From: Altererythrobacter sp. CAU 1644
Lineage (GTDB): Bacteria > Pseudomonadota > Alphaproteobacteria > Sphingomonadales > Sphingomonadaceae
NCBI RefSeq assembly: GCF_029623755.1
Contig: NZ_CP121106.1
Location: 1,561,001-1,625,000 of the forward strand
DNA length: 64,000 nucleotides
Direction: 5' to 3'
A program made the translations under genes and the position numbers. This document shows positions 8,175 to 17,872 of this stretch, one piece after another (position 1 is the stretch's first letter; every line of letters starts with the position of its first letter). Below the pieces are notes generated by a model. It had not been told where the DNA came from. It saw nothing but the letters and a program-made list of their open reading frames with translations, and searched no databases.

Positions 8175-9194
8175 ATGACTACCTACAGCAAGACTTCGCG
8201 CCTGATGCAGCGCGGTACGGACTTTCTCGGCTGCGACTACGCCATTTTGTGCGGCGCGATGAGCTGGGTGTCGGAGCGCAACCTCGTTTCCGCCATTTCG
8301 AATGCGGGTGGTTTCGGTGTGATCGCATGCGGGGCGATGACGCCCGAATTGCTCGACACGGAAATCGCCGAAACGAAGAAGCTGACTTCCAAGCCATTCG
8401 GTGTGAACCTGATCACCATGCACCCGCAGCTGTTCGAGCTGATCGAGGTTTGCCGCAAGCATGCCGTCGGCCACGTCGTATTAGCGGGCGGAATACCGCC
8501 CAAGGGTAGCGTCGAGGCGATCAAGGGCGAAAGCGGCACGAACGCGAAGGTGATCTGCTTTGCGCCGACGCTCGCTCTTGCGAAGAAGTTGCTGCGTTCG
8601 GGCGCAGACGCCCTCGTGATCGAAGGAATGGAAGCAGGCGGCCACATCGGCCCGGTTTCAACCAGCGTCCTGGCGCAGGAAATGCTGCCCGAACTGGCTG
8701 AGGAGCACCTGATCTTCGTCGCTGGGGGTATTGGCAAGGGCCAAGCGATCGCCGGTTACCTCGAGATGGGGGCGGCAGGCGTCCAGCTCGGCACGCGCTT
8801 TGCCTGCGCAAGCGAGAGCATCGCGCATCCCGACTTCAAGAAGGCTTTCTTCCGCGCCTCGGCTCGCGACGCGATCGCCAGCGTCCAGGTCGATCCGCGC
8901 CTGCCGGTAATTCCGGTACGTGCACTCAAGAACAAGGGTACCGAGGAATTCACCGCCAAGCAGATCGAGGTCGCCGGCATGCTTGACCGCGATGAAGTGG
9001 CGATGGACGAGGCACAGCTGCGGATCGAGCACTATTGGGCGGGAGCGCTGCGCCGCGCGGTCATCGATGGCGATGTCGAGGGCGGCTCGCTGATGGCAGG
9101 ACAGTCGGTTGGAATGGTCAAGTCGGAAGAGCCGGTCGCCGATATTATCCAGACGCTGATGGCGGAAAGCGAAGAAGCGCTGACCCGGCGATAA
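8175..9194 (+). CDS. NAD(P)H-dependent flavin oxidoreductase, nitronate monooxygenase family
   Basis: 339 residues with a TIM-barrel FMN fold of the 2-nitropropane dioxygenase/nitronate monooxygenase family. Visible hallmarks are MSWVSERNLVSAISNAGGFG near the N-terminus, VIEGMEAGGHIGP with the family His, FVAGGIGKGQAIAGYLEMGAAGVQLGTRF for phosphate binding, and a C-terminal AGALRRAVIDGD segment. Family members oxidise nitronates or act as NADH:quinone or enoyl-reductase-like flavoenzymes; this sequence alone does not choose between them. The ATG at 8175 sits 44 bases after the GGDEF gene. Confidence 0.88.
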   Translation: MTTYSKTSRLMQRGTDFLGCDYAILCGAMSWVSERNLVSAISNAGGFGVIACGAMTPELLDTEIAETKKLTSKPFGVNLITMHPQLFELIEVCRKHAVGHVVLAGGIPPKGSVEAIKGESGTNAKVICFAPTLALAKKLLRSGADALVIEGMEAGGHIGPVSTSVLAQEMLPELAEEHLIFVAGGIGKGQAIAGYLEMGAAGVQLGTRFACASESIAHPDFKKAFFRASARDAIASVQVDPRLPVIPVRALKNKGTEEFTAKQIEVAGMLDRDEVAMDEAQLRIEHYWAGALRRAVIDGDVEGGSLMAGQSVGMVKSEEPVADIIQTLMAESEEALTRR

Positions 9195-9298
9195 TTCAGC
9201 GAAATCAGCTGGCTGCCCCAACCCCCGGATCCTTGCTGGGGCCGGTATCGGAATGTTCACATTGGCGCGCCATAATGTCTGCAAAAGGAGGCAGCTTG

Positions 9299-10708
9299 GT
9301 GCAGATAAACCGCCGGGAAGTGATCTGGGGCAGTGCAGCGACACTCGTCGCCTTTGGCGCGCTGTCTACAGGCATGTCTGCCAGCGGCCATAGCGCCAAT
9401 GCCGGTTTGCAGCTGATGCCGGATCCACGAGGACTGCTCGACCTTCCGGAAGGATTTTCGTACCGCCTCCTGAGCCAGACCGGTCAGCCGATGAGCGATG
9501 GCTTCCTGACTCCCGGCAGACCCGATGGCATGGCCTGTTTCCCTCATCCAACGGAAGGGGGGCAAGTCATCCTCGTCCGCAATCACGAGATCTTTGCCGA
9601 CGTGAACGATGGCAAGCCCTTCGGCGCGAATGGTGAAATGCTGTCACGGGTCTCGCCAGCAAAGATCTACGACGCGCGCCGTCCCGACGATCCGTTCTAC
9701 GGCGGGACCACCAACCTTGTGATCGACACTGCCAGTGGTGAAATCGTTCGCGACAATCTGTCCTTGCTCGGCACGGTCGGAAACTGTGCCGGCGGGGCGA
9801 CGCCGTGGGGCAGTTGGCTGACCTGCGAAGAGCAGATGCTCAAGCCAGGCGAAGATGGTGCGCAGCAAGCCCACGGCTTCGTTTTCGAGGTTCCCGCAAC
9901 GGCGGTCGGGCTGGTCGATCCGGTGCCACTGAAAGCGATGGGGCGCTTCGCCCACGAGGCGGCCTCTGTCGATCCGGGAAGCGGCATCGTCTATCTGACC
10001 GAAGACAGTCTCACGGGTCTCTTCTACCGATTTATCCCGTACTCTCCGGGCCAGCTTGCCAAGGGCGGCCGGTTGCAGGCCCTGGGAATTATTGGCTGGG
10101 ATAGCGCTGATACCCGCAACTGGGCGAGAGACTGGAGCACTGCGAGCGCGCGATCGATTGCGCTCGGGGAAAGTTTCGCGATCCGGTGGATCGATCTCGA
10201 GGATGTCGAGGCTCCCGAAGCCGATCTTGCCGCACGGGGGTTTGCCGCTGGCGCCGCCATGTTCTGCCGCGGCGAAGGTATGGCCTATGGCGCGCGAAGC
10301 GAAAGCGACAAGGCGCACTTCTTCAACTGCACGCAAGGCGGTCGCGACCGGTCGGGTCAGGTCTGGCGCTACGAGCCTGGCGCGGGCGAGGGCACGTCCG
10401 CCGAACAGCCAGGCAAGCTCACGCTGATCTATGAGAGCCCGGGCGCCGACACGCTCGATATGTGTGACAATCTGGCGGTCGCGCCGTGGGGGGACCTGAT
10501 CCTGTGCGAGGACGGCCGCGGCGATAACTATCTGCGCGCGCTGACGCCCAAGGGGCAGATCTACGACCTGGCACGCAATGCGCATGGTGGACGGGCCGAG
10601 TTTTGCGGCGCGTGCTTTTCGCCTGATGGCCGGACAATGTTCGTCAATGTGCAGGAGCCTGGATTCACTTTCGCAATCACCGGCCCGTGGGACAGCCTGC
10701 GTAGCTAG
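9299..10708 (+). CDS. Tat-exported PhoX-like / DUF839 protein
   Basis: About 469 residues if translation starts at the GTG at 9299 (or the adjacent TTG at 9296), both right behind an excellent AAAGGAGG at 9284-9291; an ATG at 9275 in frame lies upstream of that site. The N-terminus INRREVIWGSAATLVAFGAL is a twin-arginine signal. The body is the DUF839/PhoX beta-propeller type, with NHEIFADVN, GNCAGGATPWGSWLTCEE, FAHEAASVDP, and CDNLAVAPWGDLILCEDG near the end. PhoX proteins are calcium/iron phosphatases, but many DUF839 proteins have no known substrate, so I only claim the fold. It probably forms a unit with the following Tat lipoprotein hydrolase. Confidence 0.85.
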   Translation: MQINRREVIWGSAATLVAFGALSTGMSASGHSANAGLQLMPDPRGLLDLPEGFSYRLLSQTGQPMSDGFLTPGRPDGMACFPHPTEGGQVILVRNHEIFADVNDGKPFGANGEMLSRVSPAKIYDARRPDDPFYGGTTNLVIDTASGEIVRDNLSLLGTVGNCAGGATPWGSWLTCEEQMLKPGEDGAQQAHGFVFEVPATAVGLVDPVPLKAMGRFAHEAASVDPGSGIVYLTEDSLTGLFYRFIPYSPGQLAKGGRLQALGIIGWDSADTRNWARDWSTASARSIALGESFAIRWIDLEDVEAPEADLAARGFAAGAAMFCRGEGMAYGARSESDKAHFFNCTQGGRDRSGQVWRYEPGAGEGTSAEQPGKLTLIYESPGADTLDMCDNLAVAPWGDLILCEDGRGDNYLRALTPKGQIYDLARNAHGGRAEFCGACFSPDGRTMFVNVQEPGFTFAITGPWDSLRS

Positions 10709-10792
10709 CGCCATCCCGCGCAACACGCTCTTGTCGTTCGAACACTTGCGGCATAGCCTCAGCGCTCTAGCCGAGATACCGGGAGCGAGACG

Positions 10793-11677
10793 ATGTGCGA
10801 TGAACGCGATTTTGCCGAATGGGACAGGAAGATCGCTGCAGGCAGCTTGAGCAGGCGCGAGTTTGGCGCGCTGTCGGGTGTCGCGGCGATCACCGCCTGT
10901 TCGGGAGACATATCGGCCAACGGTACAACGGTTGCCGGGCAATCCCTGACAGAAAGCCGTGTGCTGATCGATACCGAGGATGGCGAGATGGATGCGTTCT
11001 TTGTCCACCCGGCCAGCGGCAAGCATCCGGGGGTTATCCTTTGGCCTGACATCGCATCGCTGCGAGAATCGAAGCGCAGCATAGCGCAGCGACTTGCAGG
11101 TAAGGGTTACGCGGTCCTCGTCGCCAATCCCTATTACCGCGACGTGCCTAGCGACCAGTTCGAAAGTTCGGTGGCGTTCCGGCAGAGCGGCGGCTTCGAG
11201 ATGGTCAAGCCGTGGCGGGACAAGCTGTCGTCGCGCGCCATAATGCGCGATGCCGATGCCCTAGTGGGTTGGCTCGATGGTCAGGAAGCGGTCGACAAGG
11301 CACGCGGTATCGGTACGCAGGGCTATTGCATGGGCGGACCCTTCACCGCGTATACTGCGCATGCGCGGCCCGACAGGGTCAAGGCGGCGGCGAGCTTTCA
11401 CGGCGGCGGCCTGGTGCGCGACGACGAAGACAGTCCGCACCGAATACTCGAACCTGGCACCAGCTACCTGATCGCTATTGCGCAAAACGACGACGCTCGC
11501 GCGCCTGATGAGAAGTCCGAATTGCGCCAAGCGGCCGACGCTGCGGGTGTCTCGGCAGAGATCGAGGTCTATGCGGGCGACCACGGCTGGACGGTACCCG
11601 ACAATCCCGCCTACGTCGAAGGTCCGGCAGAGAAGGCATGGGCGCGGCTTCTCGCGCTTTACGAGGGCGCGCTCTAA
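10793..11677 (+). CDS. Tat lipoprotein of the dienelactone hydrolase family
   Basis: 294 residues. The leader contains SRREFGALSGVAAITACSG: a twin-arginine motif followed by a lipobox-like TAC, so the mature protein should be a lipid-anchored periplasmic hydrolase. The catalytic domain has GTQGYCMGG with a Cys nucleophile, as in dienelactone hydrolases, then AIAQNDDARAP with the likely Asp and VYAGDHGWTVPD with the His. Classical dienelactone hydrolases are cytoplasmic and cleave 4-carboxymethylenebut-2-en-4-olide; a Tat-exported lipoprotein version must have another substrate, which I cannot name. The gene lies 84 bases after the DUF839 gene on the same strand. Confidence 0.86.
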   Translation: MCDERDFAEWDRKIAAGSLSRREFGALSGVAAITACSGDISANGTTVAGQSLTESRVLIDTEDGEMDAFFVHPASGKHPGVILWPDIASLRESKRSIAQRLAGKGYAVLVANPYYRDVPSDQFESSVAFRQSGGFEMVKPWRDKLSSRAIMRDADALVGWLDGQEAVDKARGIGTQGYCMGGPFTAYTAHARPDRVKAAASFHGGGLVRDDEDSPHRILEPGTSYLIAIAQNDDARAPDEKSELRQAADAAGVSAEIEVYAGDHGWTVPDNPAYVEGPAEKAWARLLALYEGAL

Positions 11678-11731
11678 CCTCTCTACAGCCATCTGTTTCT
11701 ACGGCTCTCCCAGACGGGATCTGGAAAGAAA

Positions 11732-11758
11732 ATGGGTCGGAGCTTGACCCCGACCCAT
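11732..11758 (-). terminator. rho-independent terminator, minus strand
   Basis: A perfect 9-base-pair stem (ATGGGTCGG at 11732-11740 with CCGACCCAT at 11750-11758) and a 9-base loop. Read on the minus strand the stem is followed by TTTTCTTT, the U-rich tail of an intrinsic terminator, so it should end the TonB-receptor transcript. Read on the plus strand there is no T-run, although it could still stabilise the end of the hydrolase mRNA. Confidence 0.65.
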
Positions 11759-11763
11759 CCGAT

Positions 11764-11826
11764 GCACGACGACAGGACTGGAAGTGTCGTGCAAGCAGGT
11801 CTCGGACCGGGCGCAAACCCGGTCCG
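11764..11826. repeat. two additional hairpins behind the TonB-receptor gene
   Basis: Two more inverted repeats sit between the terminator and the receptor stop codon. One is GCACGAC (11764-11770) with GTCGTGC (11786-11792). The other is CGGACCGGG (11803-11811) with CCCGGTCCG (11818-11826), a perfect 9-base-pair stem with a 6-base loop starting 9 bases beyond the stop. They may protect the 3' end of the receptor mRNA from exonucleases. Confidence 0.55.
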
Positions 11827-11834
11827 ATAGAGTG

Positions 11835-14800
11835 TTACTGGAACTTGGCGCGAACGCCGGCATAGAAGAAGCGACCGGTCGGATCGTAGAGCGAACCCGC
11901 TTCGGTACCGAGCATGTCGTATGGCGGAAGAGTATCCGTCACATTGTCCACGCCCATGTAGAACTTGAAGTCCTCGGTCGCGTCGAATTCGAAGCGCACG
12001 TCATGGTACCAGCGTTCCGGGTAGTACGGGAACGGCGTTGCATCCGGATCGAGCGGTGCGCGACCGTCAATACCGAAGAAGGTCTCGTACTGGCAGCAGT
12101 TGACGATCTGCTTCCCGATATACTGCAACTGATGGCCAATGCTGATGTCGCCGAGCTTGAGCTTCGTCGACAGTTGGAATCGCCACTCCGGATCGCCCAC
12201 CTCCGATTTGAGCCGGTTGCGGAAGGTAGGATCGGTAACGTCCGTATAGGTATCGCGTGCGATCAGATAGCTCGCGATACCGCGGAACGTCAGGTTCGAA
12301 TCTTCTCCGAAATCGTGCCTGTAGCTCAGATCGGCGTCGATCCCCTTGGTATCGGTTTTGGCGTAGTTGAAAGGCTGGCCAAGGCTCGCGAATCCGGGAT
12401 TGTTCAGGACAACGACGTTGCCGTTATGGAAGACGTTGTTCTGCCCGGCGAGCGTGCCGTTCGGAAGTCGGGTAATGACGGCACAGAACGGGTTATCGAT
12501 CCCGCTGGAGCTGTCGTAACACTGGTTGACGACCGTGGCCGGCGCCAGCGTGTTGATCGCATCCTTGATCTCGATGTCGTAATAGTCGACCGACAGCGTC
12601 AGGCCCGGAAGCATGCTCGGCTGGAACACCACGCCCAGGGTAAAGCTGGTGCCGGTTTCTTCCTGCAGTTCCGGGTTGCCGCGGTTGGCTGCACCGATGC
12701 CCGATGACGGGCGGTTGGTGAAGGGTTCGGTCGTCGTCACCCCGCCGGTGGTGAAGGTCTGCGTGGTCGGAACTCCGGCCGCCGCACAGTTCGCAACACG
12801 GAACGGGTTGTTGTTGATGTTCTGCTGACCGCAGGGATCGGCAAAATTGTTCATGAAGGTCTGCGTGGGCGAGGAGTACAGATCGCCCAACGAAGGTGCG
12901 CGGACCGAGCGCTGATAGCTGGCGCGCAGTCGGATATCCCGGACCGGGGAATAGATCAGGCCACCGTTGTAGGCGACCACCGTCCCGGTCGTGCCGAGAT
13001 TGTAGTCGGATACGCGGGCAGCGCCTTCCACCGTCAGTTCTTCGGCGAACGGCATGCCGGCCAGGATTGGCAGGCGAAGCTCGGCGAAGGCTTCCTTGAT
13101 CTTGTACTTGGGCGGATTGAACTCCGGCAGCAGGTTCAGGAACGTCAGTCCCTGCGCCGTTGCATCGTCATAGGCACCGTACTGGTCCTCGACGCGGTAT
13201 TCGCCGCCAACGGCAAACCCGACCGGGCCACCCGGCAGGTTTAAGAACGCACCCGTGTCGCCCGAGATGAAGCCCGACAGAATGTATTGCTCGTTGGTCT
13301 GGTCGCGGGTCGACGTGTAGCCGAAGTAATTGAGCGATTCCTCGCTCACCTGGCCCGCGCCGAACAGGTTCACCGGGATACAGGCGGGATCGTCATTGGC
13401 CGCGTTCGCATCGACGTTGATCGAACAAGCCACACGCTGGCCGGCGGCGTTCAGCGCGAACGGACCGGAATATGTGGCCGGGGCCAGGACTGCGTTGATC
13501 GCATTGGCGAACCGGGTGCGAATGTAATTGCCCGAGGTCGCGTAGAAAGATTCGAAGCGGCCGTAGCTGCCCGAAATCTCGTAACGCAGATTGTCGCTCA
13601 GATCGCCCCGGAAGCCGATCACCCCACGGAAGGTCTCGCGCTCGTGATCTTCGCCGCGAACCCCGAAATCGAGATTCTGCCGATCCATGCTGAAGGTCGT
13701 CGCCGTCGGCGAACTCAAGCTGCGGATGAGGTTGCGCGCCTGGGTCGTCAGGAACGGGTTGTTGATGCTGAAGGTCTGAGCACCGAACGTCGGCGAGCTT
13801 TCCTGCAGTGCATCAATATGCGTGTATTGCGCTTCGAGGAACGCTTCGAAGGCCGAGGATACCTCGAAATTTGCGAGCATTGTCGCATTGATCCGTTCGA
13901 GTTCCGGCTGGAACATGCCGCTCTCGCGCAGGGTGGAACCGAGACCGCCGATGCAGTTGCCCGAGCCGAAGCCGCGGAAGTCGGTGACACAGCCATTGGC
14001 GGTCAAGGTGCCGTCGGGAAGGAAGGCAAAGGCATTGCCGAACTGGCTTAGCGCATTGGTGCTGCCCGGGTTTGAGATCCCGCTGCAGGAGATCGCCCGG
14101 CGGGCTGCGAATGCAGTGGCGGATTCGCCGGTTGCAGCAGCCGTCGGGCATACTGCGGTGAAGGTCCCGCCAACCGAGGTGCTGACTCGCTGGAGCCCGC
14201 CAATGAAGGCGGTGTCGGGTATGCCGTCACCGGTCGCAGGTTCGCCGGTCGTCCGGATCGGACCGTTGGCAGGGTTCAACTGAGCGCCGAGGTTCTGAAC
14301 CAGCTGGAACTGGCGGCGGTCGCGCCCCTGTTCGCGCTCCAGGATAAAGAGCGCATCCTGCTTGGCGTATTCCGCGGCAAAGGTGATGTTGCCCCGGCCG
14401 TCGCCGAAGTTCTTGCCGATGATCCCGCTGACGAAGTGCGACGCGCTGTCACCCTCGTCCGAAATGCCCATCTGTCCGCGCAACTGGATTCCATCGTATT
14501 CGCGCCGCAGCACGAAGTTCACGACGCCTGCAATCGCGTCCGATCCGTAAATGGCCGAGTTGCCTCCGGTGACGACATCCACCCGGTCGACGAGGTCGGC
14601 CGGAACGTTGTTGACGTCCCACCGGAAAGTACCCGGCGAAGTGGAGACGTGGCGGCGCCCATTGACGAGAACGAGCGTACGCTCGGTTCCAAGGCCACGG
14701 AGATCGAGAAAGTTCATGCCCGCGGTGCCGATGAAGCGGGTCGAGTTCGCCTGACTGAAAGTCGAGCGGAGTTGAGGCAGCTGGTTGAGCTGGTCGCCGA

Positions 14801-15062
14801 CCGAAATCTGGCCGGTGTCCATAATGTCTTCGCTGCTCACCACGGTAATCGGGATGGTGCCGTCGATCGCCGCCGAACGCGCAATGCGCGAACCGGTAAC
14901 GACGATGGTATTGGCAGTATCCGCGGTGGTTTCGGTTTCTGCGATGCTTTCCGCATCTTCCTGATCGTCCTGCGCGTAGGCAGGGGATGCAAGGACAAGA
15001 CCAGTCGTGGCCGCAAATGCAAGCCAGGCATGACCGGTCGAAGCGCGAAGCGCGCCCTTCAT
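11835..15062 (-). CDS. TonB-dependent outer-membrane receptor
   Basis: 1075 residues from the ATG at 15062, which gives a clean signal peptide (MKGALRASTGHAWLAFAATT to SPAYAQ); a TTG at 15092 would add ten residues. After an acidic linker comes the TonB-box-like ANTIVVTGSRI, then the plug domain (ITVVSSEDIMDTGQISVGDQL, LDLRGLGTERTLVLVNGRR, GGNSAIYGSDAIAGVVNFV) and a long 22-strand-type barrel. The C-terminus YAGVRAKFQ ends in an aromatic-rich strand typical of barrel proteins. Large receptors of this oar/CirA-like type in sphingomonads take up oligosaccharides, peptides or siderophores; no substrate-specific genes adjoin it. It is followed by a hairpin cluster. Confidence 0.94.
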   Translation of the reverse strand: MKGALRASTGHAWLAFAATTGLVLASPAYAQDDQEDAESIAETETTADTANTIVVTGSRIARSAAIDGTIPITVVSSEDIMDTGQISVGDQLNQLPQLRSTFSQANSTRFIGTAGMNFLDLRGLGTERTLVLVNGRRHVSTSPGTFRWDVNNVPADLVDRVDVVTGGNSAIYGSDAIAGVVNFVLRREYDGIQLRGQMGISDEGDSASHFVSGIIGKNFGDGRGNITFAAEYAKQDALFILEREQGRDRRQFQLVQNLGAQLNPANGPIRTTGEPATGDGIPDTAFIGGLQRVSTSVGGTFTAVCPTAAATGESATAFAARRAISCSGISNPGSTNALSQFGNAFAFLPDGTLTANGCVTDFRGFGSGNCIGGLGSTLRESGMFQPELERINATMLANFEVSSAFEAFLEAQYTHIDALQESSPTFGAQTFSINNPFLTTQARNLIRSLSSPTATTFSMDRQNLDFGVRGEDHERETFRGVIGFRGDLSDNLRYEISGSYGRFESFYATSGNYIRTRFANAINAVLAPATYSGPFALNAAGQRVACSINVDANAANDDPACIPVNLFGAGQVSEESLNYFGYTSTRDQTNEQYILSGFISGDTGAFLNLPGGPVGFAVGGEYRVEDQYGAYDDATAQGLTFLNLLPEFNPPKYKIKEAFAELRLPILAGMPFAEELTVEGAARVSDYNLGTTGTVVAYNGGLIYSPVRDIRLRASYQRSVRAPSLGDLYSSPTQTFMNNFADPCGQQNINNNPFRVANCAAAGVPTTQTFTTGGVTTTEPFTNRPSSGIGAANRGNPELQEETGTSFTLGVVFQPSMLPGLTLSVDYYDIEIKDAINTLAPATVVNQCYDSSSGIDNPFCAVITRLPNGTLAGQNNVFHNGNVVVLNNPGFASLGQPFNYAKTDTKGIDADLSYRHDFGEDSNLTFRGIASYLIARDTYTDVTDPTFRNRLKSEVGDPEWRFQLSTKLKLGDISIGHQLQYIGKQIVNCCQYETFFGIDGRAPLDPDATPFPYYPERWYHDVRFEFDATEDFKFYMGVDNVTDTLPPYDMLGTEAGSLYDPTGRFFYAGVRAKFQ

Positions 15063-15305
15063 GATCGTTTTCACTTTTTCAAGAACCCCCAAAGGCGGGC
15101 CCGCAGAGCATGGTCACCGCCAGACTTCAACAAGCCTTGCACGTGACCGGCGGGGCCGATTCGCCTCGTAGCAAAAGCGGATTTGCTCTCAATTGAAACC
15201 AAATGCAAGCGCAAAAAATGGCCGGAATGTGACGGGGAATCTCGGGCCAATCATGGCGCTTTTTCGTGCAATATCAGCGCGGATTCGGCCTTAGATGGAG
15301 GAATT

Positions 15306-15764
15306 TTAACTCTTTAAAATCAATCGTTTCCACGGGCGGGCGGCAGGTTCGTCACTTTCGGGCGGGTTCCATACAGCGGTCATACGCCCGCGTGCCTCCG
15401 GCTCGGGAGTGCCGCCCTCCAGGTCGAGCAAATACATGAAGGCGGTAACGCGATAGTTCATGATGCAATGGACGTGGATTGGGCCGTCGGCCGCTGCGAT
15501 CGCGTCTCGCAACCGAGCGACATGCTCGCTCGTCGGCGCGTCGAACGGGACCGGGATATGGGTGTAGCCGATGCCGACCGCTGCCAGCAGTTCGGCCTCT
15601 CCCGGCAGCGCCTCGGGATGCTCATCAAGAGCGAGGTTCACCACATGCTGTACGCCGATCGCGGCCAACCGCGCGGGATCGCCCGGCTCCAGTTTCCCCG
15701 AAGTGGTGATCCCGTCCGGCCTGCGCTGCCAATTGCGGATGTCCGATGGGTCGGCAGCGCCCAT
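15306..15764 (-). CDS. small DUF442/tyrosine-phosphatase-like protein
   Basis: About 152 residues from the ATG at 15764, which overlaps the stop of the upstream quinohemoprotein gene by one base (TGATG), so the two are translationally coupled; a TTG at 15767 is the alternative. The fold pattern is the DUF442 / dual-specificity phosphatase-like family: DIRNWQRRPDGITTSGKL at the start, and HVHCIMNYRVTAFMYLL as the P-loop. The Cys and Arg are separated by four residues (CIMNYR) rather than the canonical five, so phosphatase activity is uncertain. The tight coupling suggests a role connected to the alcohol dehydrogenase, but none is known to me. Confidence 0.8.
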   Translation of the reverse strand: MGAADPSDIRNWQRRPDGITTSGKLEPGDPARLAAIGVQHVVNLALDEHPEALPGEAELLAAVGIGYTHIPVPFDAPTSEHVARLRDAIAAADGPIHVHCIMNYRVTAFMYLLDLEGGTPEPEARGRMTAVWNPPESDEPAARPWKRLILKS

Positions 15765-17872
15765 CAAGTCCCTTCTAACGCCTTGTCCTCGTTGGCACGC
15801 TTGATGATGTACTGGCGGATCGCCTCTGCATCCTCCGCCTTGATTGCGGTCTTGAAGCTGACCATGCCGTTATGCTCCAGCGCCCCGTCGACCACGATCG
15901 AGCGGATCGCTTCCGGGCTGGTCAGGGTCGCCGAATGCCTGAGATCAGGATTGAGCACTCCGGCGATTGCCGCATCGCCGTGGCAGGCGCTGCAGTATCT
16001 CCCGTAAAGATCCTGGCCTCGTGTCGCTTGCTCAGGTGTGCCCTTGAACGCCGGCGGGTCGAGCACCCGCTCGGCCAATGGCGGCACCGCCGGCAGCTGG
16101 CCGTTCGCGCCCAGCTTGAACACCATCAGGCGGCTGATGTTGGGCGTGTAGCCTGATTTGGTCGCGGCGATGCCCCAATTGACGTCCCACAAGCCGCCCC
16201 AGCCGACCAGGATGGCAACATATTGCTCGCCGTCGATGGCATAGGTCATCGGCGCGGCGATGATCCCGGTCTGTGACGGGAACGACCAAAGCTGCCTGCC
16301 AGTATCGGCGGCATAGGCACGAAACTCGCCGCTCGCGGTCCCCTGGAACACGAGATTGCCCGCAGTCGAGAGTGTCCCGCCGTTCGACGGGCCCGGATAC
16401 TCGACCCGCCACGCCTCTTTCTGCGTAACTGGGTCCCACGCCAGGAGATGCCCCGTCATGGCGGCGAGTATCTCGCTCCGGACCTTGGGATCGGCGGGGG
16501 TCGAAACGGCCCCGGCGTCCAAACCGATCTGGAAGCCGATATCCGAGCCTTCGAAATCCTCGTCCCCCAGATATGCCTGCATGGTGTTGTTGGCCGGAAT
16601 GTACATCAGCCCGGTTCGCGGGCTGTAGCTCATCGGGTGCCAGGTGTGGGCGCCGTAGGGCCCAGGCGTGCCGATGAACACCTCGCCGGTCTTCTCGTAG
16701 CGCGCTTCCGGCACGATGTTCGGGCGCCCCGTCTCAGGGTCCAGCCCGTCGGCCCAATTCACCACCCCGAAGGCCTCGCCCGAGAGGAACTCACCGGTCT
16801 TGGCATCGAGGACATAGAAGAAACCGTTCTTGGGCGCGTGCATGACTACGCGGCGCTGCTGCCCATCGACTTCGAGATCGGCCACGGTGATCTGCGAGTT
16901 GGAATCGAAGTCCCAGCGATCCTCGGGGGTTTCCTGGAAATGCCAGGCGTACTCGCCCGTGTCCGCGTCGACCGCGACCACCGAGGCGGTGTAGAGCGCG
17001 TCCCCATCGCCGCGGTCGTTGACCTCCGGGTTCCAGGGCTCGGCATTGGCGGTGCCGAAATAGACGAGGTTGGTGCCAGGGTCGAAGGTGATCGAATCCC
17101 ACACGGTTCCCCCACCGCCGAACTCCCACCAGTTCCCGGCCCAGGTTTCGGCCGCCTTCTCCATCGCCGCATTCTCGAACCCGTCTGCGGGATTGCCCGG
17201 GACGGTGTGGAAGCGCCACACCTCCTCGCCGGTCTTCCAGTCATAGGCTGCGAGGAACCCGCGGGCGCGATACTCGGAGCCTGCGCTACCGATCAGCACC
17301 AGGCCCTTGGCCACGCGCGGAGCGCCGGTGATCGCATAGTTATCCTGGTCGGGAACCACGACTGTCGACCAGGCCTCCTCGCCGGTCTTCTGGTCGAGCG
17401 CGATGAGGCGCCCGTCGAGCGCGGCGACATAGACCTTGTCGCCATAGAGCGCGACGCCGCGATTGACCGCGTCGCAGCAGACCTGCGCCAGCACCTGGCG
17501 CGGCACCTCCGGATCGTAGGACCACTTGAGCGCCCCAGTCTTGGCGTCATAGGCCTTCACCATGCTCCAGGCGGTCGAGACGAAAATCGTCCCGTCATGC
17601 ATCAGCGGGGTGGCTTCCTGTCCGCGCGCGGTGTCGAGATCGGCAAACCAGGCGAGCCCCAACTCGCCGACATTCTCGGCGTTGATCTGTTCGAGCGGGG
17701 AGAAGCGCTGCTCGTCATATCCGCCGCCATAGGACAGCCACTCATCGCCCACGCCGGCCGCGATCATCGCGTCGGTCACGCCTTCGGTTGCGGGATCGGA
17801 GCGTTCCGCCGCCCGCTCTCCGCATGCACCCAAGACCAGCGCGAGCGCCAGCACCCATCCAGCTTTGACCAT
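15764..17872 (-). CDS. lipoprotein PQQ-dependent quinohemoprotein alcohol dehydrogenase
   Basis: 702 residues from the ATG at 17872, preceded by AAGGGAGAGAGA. The N-terminus [13 protein letters not shown] is a lipoprotein signal. Residues 40-590 form the eight-bladed PQQ propeller with the vicinal disulfide pair CC at 132-133 and the catalytic region RWDFDSN at 319-325. The C-terminal domain is cytochrome c (CSACH at 627-631, axial Met likely in HNGMVSF). This is the type II architecture, which oxidises alcohols and passes electrons to heme. Unusually, the catalytic Asp (321) is followed two residues later by another Asp (323), the lanthanide-type DxD arrangement. No PQQ synthesis genes are in the window. 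Confidence 0.92.
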   Translation of the reverse strand: MVKAGWVLALALVLGACGERAAERSDPATEGVTDAMIAAGVGDEWLSYGGGYDEQRFSPLEQINAENVGELGLAWFADLDTARGQEATPLMHDGTIFVSTAWSMVKAYDAKTGALKWSYDPEVPRQVLAQVCCDAVNRGVALYGDKVYVAALDGRLIALDQKTGEEAWSTVVVPDQDNYAITGAPRVAKGLVLIGSAGSEYRARGFLAAYDWKTGEEVWRFHTVPGNPADGFENAAMEKAAETWAGNWWEFGGGGTVWDSITFDPGTNLVYFGTANAEPWNPEVNDRGDGDALYTASVVAVDADTGEYAWHFQETPEDRWDFDSNSQITVADLEVDGQQRRVVMHAPKNGFFYVLDAKTGEFLSGEAFGVVNWADGLDPETGRPNIVPEARYEKTGEVFIGTPGPYGAHTWHPMSYSPRTGLMYIPANNTMQAYLGDEDFEGSDIGFQIGLDAGAVSTPADPKVRSEILAAMTGHLLAWDPVTQKEAWRVEYPGPSNGGTLSTAGNLVFQGTASGEFRAYAADTGRQLWSFPSQTGIIAAPMTYAIDGEQYVAILVGWGGLWDVNWGIAATKSGYTPNISRLMVFKLGANGQLPAVPPLAERVLDPPAFKGTPEQATRGQDLYGRYCSACHGDAAIAGVLNPDLRHSATLTSPEAIRSIVVDGALEHNGMVSFKTAIKAEDAEAIRQYIIKRANEDKALEGT

